A stretch of 64,000 nucleotides of DNA, taken from NCBI RefSeq assembly GCF_001885075.1, contig NZ_MODU01000004.1, positions 1,116,001 to 1,180,000 of the forward strand. Reading direction: 5' to 3'. The notes below the pieces were generated by a model. That model was not told where the DNA came from and did not search any database. It was given only the letters and a program-made list of their open reading frames with translations. The translations under genes and the position numbers were made by a program. This DNA comes from Alteromonas sp. V450. GTDB taxonomy: Bacteria; Pseudomonadota; Gammaproteobacteria; Enterobacterales; Alteromonadaceae. Below are positions 55,921 to 64,000 of the stretch, in pieces; position 1 is the stretch's first letter, and each line of letters begins with the position of its first letter.

Positions 55921-56949
55921 ATGAAAATAGGACTTGCGTTAGGAGCCGGTGCTGCACGGGGCTGGACCCATATTGGTATCATTGAAGCATTAGAGAAACT
56001 TGGCGTTAAAATTGACGTGGTCGCCGGCTGTTCTATTGGTGCTTATGTTGGCGCGGCCTATGCAAGCGGTAAACTAGAAGATCTTAAAGAGTGGGCTTGT
56101 TCGCTAAGCGACTGGCAAGTACTGGCGCTTATGGGCGTAGGACTTAGGCGCGGCGGCATTGCCAGTGGACAAAAAGTTTTTGACAAGCTTGCCAGCGAGT
56201 TTTGCGCTCCCTCCTACGAAGACATGCTGAAGCCATTTGCGTCGGTAGCTACCGATTTGTATACCGGCCGTGAAGTGGTATTTAACTCAGGTCCTATTGG
56301 CGATACCATTCAAGCATCTTGTGCAATTCCCGCGCTCTTCGCGCCCGTAGCACACGGCGATCGTTGGCTAGTAGACGGCGCTGTTGTTAATCCCGTTCCG
56401 GTTAACTTGTGTCGTCAGCTAGGGGCGGACTTTGTCATTGCAGTAAACTTGAATGCAGATTTCCGACCACTTCGGCTTGAAAAATTAAGGCAAGACCACG
56501 AAGAAAACCAACGCAAAACCGAGGACTTTTTTACTAAAAGCCAGAACGTGTTGCGCCAATGGTTTTCGCCTGATAGCAAGGAAGAAAAAGCACTTGAGAA
56601 GACAGACGAAAAAGAGGAAGTTTTGTCTGATACTAACGATGTTAAAACTGAAGAAGGTATTGCTTCTGAAGTGATAGAAAAAGTAGAAGAAGAATTCACT
56701 GAGGTTCCAGCTAAAGTGAGCAAGCGAAACCCACCTGGGATCATGAGCGTAATGAGCAGCTCACTTGAAATACTACAAGCTCGCGTTACACGCTCTCGCC
56801 TTGCCGGCGATCCGCCTGACATTCTTATTGAACCGCAACTTACTGACGTGGGTATTATGGAATTCCACAGGGCAGAAGAGCTCTGCGCAAAGGGTGAAGA
56901 AACCATCGCCCGTGTGGCCGAGCAAATTAGGTATCAGTTGCTCACCTGA
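55921..56949 (+). CDS. Patatin-like phospholipase (RssA-type)
   Basis: A 342-residue patatin-fold hydrolase. The oxyanion motif is GAGAARGWTHIGI near residue 9, the nucleophile serine is in GCSIGA near 41, and the aspartate is in DGAVVNP near 155. A region of about 65 residues (roughly 220-285) is very rich in Glu, Lys and Asp and is probably a disordered insert before the C-terminal IMEFHRAEELCAKGEE. Related E. coli RssA has no proven substrate. It begins directly after ttcA. An 11-bp inverted repeat overlaps the stop. Confidence 0.9.
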   Translation: MKIGLALGAGAARGWTHIGIIEALEKLGVKIDVVAGCSIGAYVGAAYASGKLEDLKEWACSLSDWQVLALMGVGLRRGGIASGQKVFDKLASEFCAPSYEDMLKPFASVATDLYTGREVVFNSGPIGDTIQASCAIPALFAPVAHGDRWLVDGAVVNPVPVNLCRQLGADFVIAVNLNADFRPLRLEKLRQDHEENQRKTEDFFTKSQNVLRQWFSPDSKEEKALEKTDEKEEVLSDTNDVKTEEGIASEVIEKVEEEFTEVPAKVSKRNPPGIMSVMSSSLEILQARVTRSRLAGDPPDILIEPQLTDVGIMEFHRAEELCAKGEETIARVAEQIRYQLLT

Positions 56950-56956
56950 TACCTAA
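56927..56956. repeat. 11-bp perfect inverted repeat at the convergent gene ends
   Basis: TTAGGTATCAG and CTGATACCTAA around an 8-base loop, overlapping the stop of the patatin-like gene and 15 bases from the end of the convergent DUF2987 gene. It may act as a two-way terminator, although no T-run follows. Confidence 0.7.
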
Positions 56957-56971
56957 ACCAATGGTACGTAA

Positions 56972-57619
56972 TTAACTTGAAGCCATTGCGGTTACGCGCA
57001 GTGGCGCCTTTGGCAGCGTTAAACCTCTTGCGTTATCTATCCAATCTTGTTCTAAGTGCAACACGCCATTATTGATATGTACTCCCTGAGGCGTGATGAA
57101 GTCTAATTCCTTGTCATCAAATTGAAGCATTAAGCCTTTTACAGATGGCATCATAAAAGATAAAAAGCTTCCCATCTCATTAAAAAAAGCTTCGTACTGG
57201 TCATACAAGAAAGTAAGTTCGTCTTTTGTATAATACTGCTTTAGATATTCCGGTTTGGTCTCTAGCTGCACCGACATATCACATACATTTGCACGCTCAT
57301 TTAAATCGATACGCACCAGTGCATTAGCGAGCTTCAGAGCCTTCTCTGTGGGTACAGTGAAGCGTCCTTCGCCGCTTACCTCAAGGGGCATTGTTTTTTT
57401 ATCTGTCACAATTAACGCCTCATTAACCTCGCACAAACGACCCTCACCCACACGGACAAAACCAAATGCAAACTGAAGCGCTTGGGTATCTTCGTTATCT
57501 AGTTTTTTCACATGGCTGTAAAAACGGCTGTATTCTACATCGATTGTTTCACTAGCCACAGAAAAACTGCTTACAGCAATAAACAGCGATGAGGCACAAA
57601 TTAAAGCAGCGCGTATCAT
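56972..57619 (-). CDS. DUF2987 family exported protein
   Basis: A 215-residue exported protein with a signal peptide (CASSLFIAVSSFSVASE). Segments IDVEYSRFYSHVKKLDNEDTQALQFAFGF and VNNGVLHLEQDW-like text resemble DUF2987, an uncharacterised gammaproteobacterial family. Its ATG overlaps the stop of the Bax gene by four bases, so the pair is translationally coupled. Function unknown; the partnership with a wall hydrolase hints at a cell-envelope role. Confidence 0.7.
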   Translation of the reverse strand: MIRAALICASSLFIAVSSFSVASETIDVEYSRFYSHVKKLDNEDTQALQFAFGFVRVGEGRLCEVNEALIVTDKKTMPLEVSGEGRFTVPTEKALKLANALVRIDLNERANVCDMSVQLETKPEYLKQYYTKDELTFLYDQYEAFFNEMGSFLSFMMPSVKGLMLQFDDKELDFITPQGVHINNGVLHLEQDWIDNARGLTLPKAPLRVTAMASS

Positions 57620-58422
57620 TCGGATAAAAACTCCTCGTTAAATAGGATCATAGTTTGTAGCTCTTCAACATAAGCGGCTCCCCGCTCGGAATAGTTCATT
57701 AGCCCCTCAGCAAGCGCTACACCAGTAATTGGTATCTGGTTTGCTCGAAGTCGGCTGCGTATCTCTCTTAAATCAGCATAAGCGTCATGGCGATTTAAAT
57801 TTCGCATGTAGGTATACGTTGCTTGAGATAAACTATCAAATTTAGCGACTTCGTGAGACGCCCCCTCGTTTCGACGGTTTGGTACAAAACCGCACCCTCT
57901 AGAGAAACACCACAAGCCAAAAAAGTTATAGCCTTTTTTTGCAAAACGACTGGTGCCCCACGCCGACTCATTAGCAGCCTGCACAAGCACAAGCTCTACG
58001 GGTAAAATATCAATCTTTTGCAGCAACGCGAGAAGTTTTGTTTTTAACGGCTGTGTTGGCTTAACACGATACTCTTGTTCTAGCCAATTAAGCCTTGTCA
58101 TATCTTCATCTGAAAGTGACTCGTTGGCTAGCGCTTTGCGATACAACGTTTGTACGTAATGCCTTAGCGTAAGAAGATACGCATTTTGCTTCTCCACTTC
58201 TGGGCGTAGATAATTGAAAAACGCTTCTTTCTTTTCTTTTACATTCGTATAAGCTGAAAAATTGGGAACCGCCTTTTTGGCTTCTACCGTTTGTGGTATG
58301 TCCAAAACATCTGGTTCGTCCTTTGTGAAAATAATGGCGTTAATTACAATTACAGCTAAAACGCCCAGCGTTATAAGGACGATTTTAAAAGTTTCACGTT
58401 TATGCATCGAAGCTAGACTCAT
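57616..58422 (-). CDS. Bax-like glucosaminidase-domain protein
   Basis: A 268-residue protein with an N-terminal membrane anchor (IVLITLGVLAVIVINAIIF) and a periplasmic glucosaminidase-type domain. The predicted catalytic glutamate is in LVQAANESAWGTSRFA near residue 153, followed by KGYNFFGLWCFSRGCGFVP, as in E. coli Bax. It would cut peptidoglycan glycan strands, with unknown timing. Start at 58422 overlaps the upstream membrane gene; an ATG at 58407 is also possible. The gene ends inside DUF2987. Confidence 0.85.
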   Translation of the reverse strand: MSLASMHKRETFKIVLITLGVLAVIVINAIIFTKDEPDVLDIPQTVEAKKAVPNFSAYTNVKEKKEAFFNYLRPEVEKQNAYLLTLRHYVQTLYRKALANESLSDEDMTRLNWLEQEYRVKPTQPLKTKLLALLQKIDILPVELVLVQAANESAWGTSRFAKKGYNFFGLWCFSRGCGFVPNRRNEGASHEVAKFDSLSQATYTYMRNLNRHDAYADLREIRSRLRANQIPITGVALAEGLMNYSERGAAYVEELQTMILFNEEFLSE

Positions 58423-59131
58423 TCACACCGTTTTCAGATGCCTCCGTGCTTTCACCCTGTTCCCCAATCAGTTCCTGATAGAGCAAACCCATCATACTAA
58501 AATAAAAAGGTAACACCCAAATAAGTGAAAAACCAAAGGTGAGCGGTGCTGTCGCAAACAATAAGAAAAATACACCAAAAACACTGGCAATTTGAGCCCA
58601 GTAAGCATTAAACACACGACACGAGAGAATAATCGCACTGATTGGCGTAAGCTTCCTGTCTGCCACCAACATTAGAGAAAATGAAGACGCCAAATAAAAA
58701 TATACACCGGGAATAATAAGCAGCATCATACCCAACTGCACAAGAATGCTATTTACCAATTGGGTTAAAGCCAATAAGAAAATAAGAGGAAAAAACTGAA
58801 AAACGGTAAATACTGATGTTTTTGTACCACGTGCTACGAAAACCCCCATCATATACAACCCGGTTAGCAGGGGGGCCACGACACATATTGCTACAATCTC
58901 AATAATGGACTGATGCTCGAATACGTAGGTCCCATCGTCATTTATTGTGATGTACTGCTGAGCAAATACACCCAACACGACAAACGTCAAAAATAGAACA
59001 ACACTTCCCTGCAGCAATGATGAAAAGTTTGCCTTTGTTAAACCGGCAGCGCGGCGCAATAGACCTTTGGTATCAAATTGATACTGTTTAGACAACGTAT
59101 TATTCAGGCGGTCTTGGTTTACGTCTTTCAC
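58400..59131 (-). CDS. Integral membrane protein, unknown function
   Basis: A 243-residue protein with about six hydrophobic segments (near residues 40-60, 77-98, 108-122, 128-148, 178-196 and 200-216) and a basic N-terminal stretch GLLRRAAGLTKANF. The pattern resembles the BPSS1780 or DUF2189-like membrane families but I cannot fix which. It overlaps the Bax gene by 23 bases, so the three minus-strand genes here form an operon. Function unknown. Confidence 0.75.
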   Translation of the reverse strand: MKDVNQDRLNNTLSKQYQFDTKGLLRRAAGLTKANFSSLLQGSVVLFLTFVVLGVFAQQYITINDDGTYVFEHQSIIEIVAICVVAPLLTGLYMMGVFVARGTKTSVFTVFQFFPLIFLLALTQLVNSILVQLGMMLLIIPGVYFYLASSFSLMLVADRKLTPISAIILSCRVFNAYWAQIASVFGVFFLLFATAPLTFGFSLIWVLPFYFSMMGLLYQELIGEQGESTEASENGVNESSFDA

Positions 59132-59213
59132 ACAACTCTCTTATCTTTTTGAAAAATCGGCGGGATTATACCAATTCACAAAAACAAATGCCTGTTTGTA
59201 AGGTAAACAAACG

Positions 59214-59840
59214 TTAACCTAGCACTAATTTCGCAGCTAAACCGACGAGTAGCACACCCATCGCACGGTCTAACCAATACCCTTTTTTACCAATAAGCTC
59301 AGCTACTTTACTGGTGCTCAAAAGGTATGAAAGAAAACAGAACCACAGTCCAGTAGCTATGGCTAAATAGATACCGTAGCCAAGTTTCACTACAAATGGG
59401 GTATCAATACTAATAATTGCAGTAAACAACGAGAGGAAAAACAGCGTTGCTTTTGGGTTAAGTCCATTTGTTAGAAAGCCCATCCAAACTGCGCGCTTTG
59501 CCGATATGTGGGATGTTTTCTTTTCAGCGTTAACTGCCTGGTCCTGCTTTACAGGCCCGCTTCTAAGCGCACCAAACGCAAGGTAAAGCAAATAAGCTGC
59601 GGCGGCATAGCTAAACGTGCTGAATAACCATGGAGTAGTTGCAATAACCACACTAAGCCCCACTAACGAGTAAGCCACATGCAGTAATATAGCTAAGCCA
59701 ATCCCGATACTGGTGTACATGGCGATACGTCTGCCATAGGCTACGCTGTTTCGAACAACCACCGCGAAATCTGGCCCTGGGCTAGCAACAGCCACTAGGT
59801 GCACCAACGCAATGGTAAGAAACTCATTCATATACTGCAT
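59214..59840 (-). CDS. LysE/RhtB family amino-acid exporter
   Basis: A 208-residue inner-membrane exporter with about six helices. The N-terminal VASPGPDFAVVVRNSVAYGRR and the later GFLTNGLNPKATLFFLSLF are typical of the RhtB/LysE family. The exported amino acid cannot be told from sequence. The ATG at 59840 follows a GGAGG site. It lies 12 bases downstream of cobB on the same strand and is likely co-transcribed. Confidence 0.94.
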   Translation of the reverse strand: MQYMNEFLTIALVHLVAVASPGPDFAVVVRNSVAYGRRIAMYTSIGIGLAILLHVAYSLVGLSVVIATTPWLFSTFSYAAAAYLLYLAFGALRSGPVKQDQAVNAEKKTSHISAKRAVWMGFLTNGLNPKATLFFLSLFTAIISIDTPFVVKLGYGIYLAIATGLWFCFLSYLLSTSKVAELIGKKGYWLDRAMGVLLVGLAAKLVLG

Positions 59841-59852
59841 GATATGCGCCTC

Positions 59853-60578
59853 CTACAGCGCGTACTTTGATATTAATTGATCAACCCATTGTGGGACGAT
59901 GTGAGAAGCAGGGCCTGTTAGCGATTCATCGAACAATGCATTAGTTACGCCCGGCTCCAAATTTGCCTCTATAGTGTGTGCGCCACTTTCTTTAGCGATC
60001 TGAACAAAACCCGCGGCAGGATAGACATTACCTGATGTGCCAATAGCAATAAACACATCAGCCTTCGAAAGCGCATTGTAAATCTCTTCCATGTACATGG
60101 GCATTTCACCGAACCACACGATATCCGGTCGTAAGGTTACTCTGCTACAACACGGACATTTAGTGGTGTGATCAAAACTATCTCGCCAATCGAAAGTCTG
60201 TTGGCTTATAGCGCATCGGGCTGATAACAGTTTACCATGCATATGATAAACAGACTGGCTGCCACCTCGCTCGTGTAAATCATCCACGTTTTGTGTAACC
60301 AGCATTACATTGCTACCGAACGCCTTCTCAAGTCTCGCAAGTGCCTCATGCGCTGCATTAGGATTCACGTCGTCTTGCTGTAACTGCGCACGTCGAGCGT
60401 TGTAAAAGCGATAAACTAAACTCGGGTTTTGCTCGAAAGCCTCTGGGGTGGCCACCTCTTCTACGCGATGATTTTCCCAAAGGCCGTCATTATCGCGAAA
60501 TGTTTTTAAGCCAGACTCGGCTGAAATGCCTGCGCCGGTAAGGATAACAATGTTAGGTAAGGCTTGATTCGCTGACAT
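59853..60578 (-). CDS. cobB: NAD-dependent protein deacylase CobB (sirtuin)
   Basis: A 241-residue sirtuin that removes acetyl or succinyl groups from lysines with NAD+. Motifs are [16 protein letters not shown] near residue 15, the Tyr and Arg pair in [12 protein letters not shown] that marks desuccinylases, [20 protein letters not shown] with the catalytic His, and zinc cysteines in ARCAISQ and [19 protein letters not shown] closes the fold. Length is full. It heads a small operon with the LysE-type gene. Confidence 0.95.
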   Translation of the reverse strand: MSANQALPNIVILTGAGISAESGLKTFRDNDGLWENHRVEEVATPEAFEQNPSLVYRFYNARRAQLQQDDVNPNAAHEALARLEKAFGSNVMLVTQNVDDLHERGGSQSVYHMHGKLLSARCAISQQTFDWRDSFDHTTKCPCCSRVTLRPDIVWFGEMPMYMEEIYNALSKADVFIAIGTSGNVYPAAGFVQIAKESGAHTIEANLEPGVTNALFDESLTGPASHIVPQWVDQLISKYAL

Positions 60579-60604
60579 TCTGCTGTTTTTTCTCTATCGT
60601 TGTA

Positions 60605-61435
60605 CTACACATCTTTTACCACAGGGTATTGCGTATCTGCGCCCCACTCTGACCAAGATCCATCATACACTGAAACCTGTGTAGCACCGCACATGCGCGC
60701 TGCGACACCGATGACACAAGCGGTAACACCAGAACCACACGTACAAATAATGGGTTTGCGTAAATCGATATTAGCGCGATCAAAAACAACAGAAAGTTGG
60801 TCAACGGGTAAAAAACGCCCGCCTTTGAGTAAGGTGTCAAAAGGTACGTTAAACGCGCCTGGCATGTGACCAGAACGCACGCCTTCACGAGGTTCTGACA
60901 CTTCGCCTTTAAAACGCGGTGTGCTGCGCGCATCGAGTAATTGTGCCTCGGTATTAATTGCCTGAAGAACGGCACTGGAATTTGCAAACCAACCTGGCCG
61001 TGGAGTAGCTTGATAAACCAACTTCCCGTATTGCTGCTGCTCAGCAACCGGTAATCCTGCTTTTTCCCACGCGGGTTGCCCGCCATCTAATATTTGCACG
61101 TCTTGATGGCCCAGTGCTTTTAGCATCCACCACACTCTCGGCGCAGAATACATTCCACGTGTGTCATAAACCACAATCGGCGTGTTTGCCGTAATACCTT
61201 GGCTTCCAAGATATAGGGAAAGCTGTTGTGCAGTTGGCATGCTGTGAGGAAGCCTTGTGGTATGGTCGCTTCCCTCGTTATCTAAATCAAAATCAACTGA
61301 TGCAGGCAACACCATTGCACTACGTGTATCCAGTGTTTTTGAAACGGGGTCGTCCATTAACGCTCGTACAAGCGTTAACGGCTTTTGTTGCATTGCATTG
61401 GCTAATTCACCAGCTGAGAGCAAAACCGATTCCAT
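60605..61435 (-). CDS. sseA: 3-mercaptopyruvate sulfurtransferase SseA
   Basis: A 276-residue tandem rhodanese enzyme moving sulfur from 3-mercaptopyruvate to thiols or cyanide. The second domain carries the active loop CGSGVTAC with catalytic C233; this CGSG(V/T)TA form separates SseA from thiosulfate sulfurtransferases. DTRGMYSAPRVWWML and DARSTPRFKGEVSEPR are family segments. It lies 26 bases upstream of cobB on the same strand. Confidence 0.94.
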   Translation of the reverse strand: MESVLLSAGELANAMQQKPLTLVRALMDDPVSKTLDTRSAMVLPASVDFDLDNEGSDHTTRLPHSMPTAQQLSLYLGSQGITANTPIVVYDTRGMYSAPRVWWMLKALGHQDVQILDGGQPAWEKAGLPVAEQQQYGKLVYQATPRPGWFANSSAVLQAINTEAQLLDARSTPRFKGEVSEPREGVRSGHMPGAFNVPFDTLLKGGRFLPVDQLSVVFDRANIDLRKPIICTCGSGVTACVIGVAARMCGATQVSVYDGSWSEWGADTQYPVVKDV

Positions 61436-61564
61436 GACATCCTCCTAGAAAGGCACCCAATTTACGAGTGCCTCGCACTATCTCGATAAAAACCAACCGC
61501 TACAAAAGCAAAACACATTCAATACGTTTGCTATTAAATTAGCTAAACGATACTGATGGGTTAC

Positions 61565-62062
61565 CTACCCGAGCGAAGCAATAGCGGCGTCGTAGTTCGG
61601 CTCTTCTGTTGTTTCTGCAACTTGCTCTGTATAAACCACTTTACCTTCGGCATTGATAACCACTACTGAACGAGACAGCAGCCCAGTCAGCGGCGCTGAC
61701 TCGAACGTCACGCCATAGTCATCACCAAAGCTTGAACGGAAAGTCGAGCCTGTAAGTACATTTTCAATACCTTCAGCACCACAGAAGCGACCCGCTGCAA
61801 ACGGAAGGTCTGCCGATACACAGATAACTGTAGTGTTATCCAATTTTGCCGCTTCTTCGTTGAATTTACGCACTGACATTGCGCACGTGCCCGTGTCGAT
61901 TGAAGGGAAAATATTCAATACAACATTTTTACCAGCAAGTTCAGACAATGTTACTTCACCCAAATCTGCTTTCACTAATGTAAAGTCTGGTGCAGATGAG
62001 CCTACTTCAGGAAGCTGACCTTTTGTCGTAACCGTATTACCTTGAAAAGTAACTGATGCCAT
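61565..62062 (-). CDS. tpx: Thiol peroxidase Tpx
   Basis: A 165-residue atypical 2-Cys peroxiredoxin that reduces lipid and other hydroperoxides with thioredoxin. The peroxidatic cysteine is C60 ([14 protein letters not shown]) and the resolving cysteine is C94 (AGRFCGAEG), one residue from E. coli numbering. The start [19 protein letters not shown] and full length agree. Transcribed alone with 129 bases before sseA. Confidence 0.97.
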   Translation of the reverse strand: MASVTFQGNTVTTKGQLPEVGSSAPDFTLVKADLGEVTLSELAGKNVVLNIFPSIDTGTCAMSVRKFNEEAAKLDNTTVICVSADLPFAAGRFCGAEGIENVLTGSTFRSSFGDDYGVTFESAPLTGLLSRSVVVINAEGKVVYTEQVAETTEEPNYDAAIASLG

Positions 62063-62136
62063 TCGCTTTCTCCGTGGTTTGTTAATATAAAATAGTGGAT
62101 GTAAAACAATACTTTCGCAAATAAAAGTGACACTTT

Positions 62137-62829
62137 TTAGACGTTACTTTTAACCTGAGACTCGGCAAAGGCAAGCTTGTGTTTCAAATGCGGCTTCCCC
62201 TTTAAGTACTCTCGTCTAAAAACGCTGAAGTAATGTGCTAATGTTTGTGCTCCCTGCTTTTGATTTGCAAGTGCTAGTACACTGATACCAACTTCAGCAG
62301 TACAGTGTTGAAAATCATGGGTAGATTCGCGTAGTAAGTAATCTGAAGCGACATCCATGCTCACGCCTAACACAGGAAAGTCATGCAAGTAAGGGCTCTT
62401 CACGAACATTTTTTTTGCTTCACGCCACGTTCCATCCAAGAAAATAAATAGTAACGTTTTTCCTGTATTCAATGGTGGCGTATCAATACAACGTTCAGTG
62501 TCAGCATACTCGTGTGGAAATACCACAATAGGAAAATATTTCTCGTTACGCAATAACGCCAATAGCGCCTCTTCTGGCTCGGTGCGCTTCCACAAAAATG
62601 CGTGGTTATCTTTAACCACGTCCGCAATTAAACGGCCAGTATTAGTAGGTTTATAATATTCGCCTTTGTACATCAAGAACAAGACCGCCACATCGGTGCC
62701 AGCCTCAGGCTTAAATTCACAAATACAGTTTTGCGTTGGAAGCAGACACGCGTCGCAGCGAATTACTTTACTCCCACGCGCGTGGAATGGACGCTCAGCA
62801 CGAGATAACTCGTCTAAACGAAGTGACAT
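62137..62829 (-). CDS. tapT: DTW-domain tRNA-uridine aminocarboxypropyltransferase (TapT-like)
   Basis: A DTW-domain protein, about 230 residues from the start chosen here. DTW enzymes add the acp3 group of SAM to tRNA uridine 47. The signature is [11 protein letters not shown] near residue 135 of this form. Cysteines [16 protein letters not shown] near the start are a probable zinc site. ATG at 62829 is chosen because it lines up with the E. coli N-terminus ([13 protein letters not shown]); a GTG at 62901 would add 24 residues of uncertain value. Confidence 0.85.
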   Translation of the reverse strand: MSLRLDELSRAERPFHARGSKVIRCDACLLPTQNCICEFKPEAGTDVAVLFLMYKGEYYKPTNTGRLIADVVKDNHAFLWKRTEPEEALLALLRNEKYFPIVVFPHEYADTERCIDTPPLNTGKTLLFIFLDGTWREAKKMFVKSPYLHDFPVLGVSMDVASDYLLRESTHDFQHCTAEVGISVLALANQKQGAQTLAHYFSVFRREYLKGKPHLKHKLAFAESQVKSNV

Positions 62830-63102
62830 TACAGAATTCAAAGGCAGTGCTTTCAGTGCAATAATAATGTAGGGAAATTTACCATATCTGAGGTTCTCCA
62901 CATAGCTTGGTGAAAAGTTTTATTCATACGAGCCCTCAATATTACTGAATATACAAAACCCTTGAGTTCAATATGGCTATGTAGAAACGTAGATGTCAAA
63001 ATCTTTGTACGTAGCTGTTTTATCGTTTTTTTTTACCCTTCGTTTACCCACCTTCTTGTAACGTAAAGCTCTACCCTTTCAATCAAAGAAGCGAGACAGG
63101 TA

Positions 63103-64000
63103 ATGAAAGTTAAAACATTAGCAATAACTGGGCTATTCTCACTAAGTTTAGGTGTGCTTGGAGGCTGCGGTTCAAATAACGATGCTGAAACGCCAGTAAC
63201 TACACCTCTAACATTGTCGGAAAGCCTACAAACGCTGCTGGATTCAACCGTTGGCAATGATGTTCCAGGGTTGATTTTACATGTAGAAGGACCAGATATT
63301 GATTTCACTGGCGTTGCAGGAGTATCCGATATAGACAGTTTTTCGCCTATGCAGCCGGATCACCAGATGCCAGTAGGAAGTGCGGGTAAAAAAGCAACTG
63401 CTTTACTCGTAGCTATGTTACATGAAGATCAGATGTTGGATCTTGACGACCCTATTTCGCAATACCTCCCCAGTGAGATCTTAAGCAGGATAGCGCACAG
63501 CGATCTAATCACCATTCGCCAGCTACTAAATCACACCGCGGGCGTACACGATTACCTTGACTCAGACACAGCTGGTGAGTGGTTTGACTATGCAATCGAA
63601 ACGGTTGGCGAACTTAAAACCGACATTGACGCGCTTGCATTCATCTACGATAAACCTGCTTATTTCGCGCCTGGCACAGGTGTAAAGTATTCGAACTCAG
63701 GATATCTTCTTGTGGGACTAATACTTGATCAAGTGTTAGGTGAACACCACTCAACAGCTCTTAGAAATCGCGTTTTAATACCGCTTGGACTCAACAACAC
63801 TTATTACAGCGGAATTGAGAACAGCCTCGGTACAGCAATTTCAGGCTACATAAGGGAAGATGGTGAGATGGAAAACACCAAACCATTTTATGAAAGTGTG
63901 GGTGTAGCAGACGCGCCATTAGTTAGTACAGCAAGCGACCTTAGCCATTTATTACGCGAAATAATCACTGATGATTCTGTGGTAACGGATGATATACGCA
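63103..64000 (+). CDS. Serine hydrolase / beta-lactamase-family lipoprotein, 3' end outside window
   Basis: The visible 299 residues are open to the window end. A lipoprotein signal is present: LGVLGGC with the lipid Cys at residue 22. The class C beta-lactamase/DD-peptidase fold is shown by SAGK (S93, K96; the SxxK motif) and YSN (Y196, N198). The segment ITIRQLLNHTAGVHDYL is typical of this superfamily. It may be an esterase, DD-carboxypeptidase or lactamase-like protein; the KTG-type motif lies beyond the window. A GACAGG-type ribosome site precedes the ATG. Confidence 0.88.
   Translation, partial: MKVKTLAITGLFSLSLGVLGGCGSNNDAETPVTTPLTLSESLQTLLDSTVGNDVPGLILHVEGPDIDFTGVAGVSDIDSFSPMQPDHQMPVGSAGKKATALLVAMLHEDQMLDLDDPISQYLPSEILSRIAHSDLITIRQLLNHTAGVHDYLDSDTAGEWFDYAIETVGELKTDIDALAFIYDKPAYFAPGTGVKYSNSGYLLVGLILDQVLGEHHSTALRNRVLIPLGLNNTYYSGIENSLGTAISGYIREDGEMENTKPFYESVGVADAPLVSTASDLSHLLREIITDDSVVTDDIR

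Noticed and set aside
56415-56906. 163-codon Ser-rich antisense frame in the patatin-like gene
   Set aside because: Composition mirrors the acidic Glu-rich insert on the coding strand.
1-64000. tRNA, rRNA or CRISPR features
   Set aside because: No cloverleaf-like sequence, rRNA segment or regularly spaced repeat array was seen by eye; a covariance-model search would settle tRNAs and small RNAs.

Overview
The window looks like a chromosomal segment of a marine gammaproteobacterium of the Alteromonadales, most like Alteromonas. This rests on the gene families and their order, read by eye; no database search was possible. Supporting blocks are pepN-DUF2835, gdhB-pyrD-rlmL-glutaredoxin-uup-DUF3466-rmf-fabA, and a complete cbb3 oxidase locus followed by fnr-uspE-ttcA. 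There is no rRNA, tRNA, CRISPR array or recognisable insertion sequence.

Layout. 1-4.1 kb: the end of an NhaC-type antiporter, aminopeptidase N and a small DUF2835 gene. 4.4-11.3 kb: a four-gene envelope cassette (DUF1302 barrel-like protein, DUF1329 protein, BNR/YCF48-like propeller, RND/MMPL transporter), probably for moving a hydrophobic compound; a FadR-like palindrome lies upstream. 11.5-24.9 kb: housekeeping genes (NAD-glutamate dehydrogenase, PyrD, RlmKL, glutaredoxin-like, Uup, DUF3466, the 58-residue ribosome modulation factor, and FabA with a FabR-like operator).

25.0-32.7 kb is a light-repair island. It holds four different members of the photolyase/cryptochrome superfamily side by side: a divergent FAD-binding member, a Cry-DASH, a CPD photolyase and an iron-sulfur (6-4) photolyase. 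They are flanked by a DUF1835 protein and a 49-residue DUF2256 zinc-ribbon protein. 33-38.5 kb is accessory: a DUF2254 membrane protein, a Spo0M-like protein, a 1.6 kb AT-rich non-coding stretch with two matching imperfect palindromes and a perfect 21-bp inverted repeat, then a tyrosine recombinase and an orphan small gene.

38.5-44.9 kb: DgkA, a universal stress protein, a lipoprotein cytochrome c, an FMN glutamate-synthase-like protein, a Kef-type antiporter, and two bacterioferritin subunits that divide the haem and di-iron ligands between them. 45-55.9 kb: ccoNOQP behind a perfect FNR box, the maturation genes fixH-ccoI-ccoS-safE, then fnr, uspE and ttcA; this is the micro-oxic respiration block. 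55.9-64 kb: a patatin-like protein, Bax and DUF2987 proteins, a membrane protein, a LysE exporter, the CobB sirtuin, SseA, Tpx, a DTW-domain tRNA-modifying enzyme, and the start of a serine hydrolase lipoprotein cut by the window edge.

The parts most worth following are the photolyase island (with its divergent member and its DUF2256 partner) and the integrase region with its unexplained palindromes.
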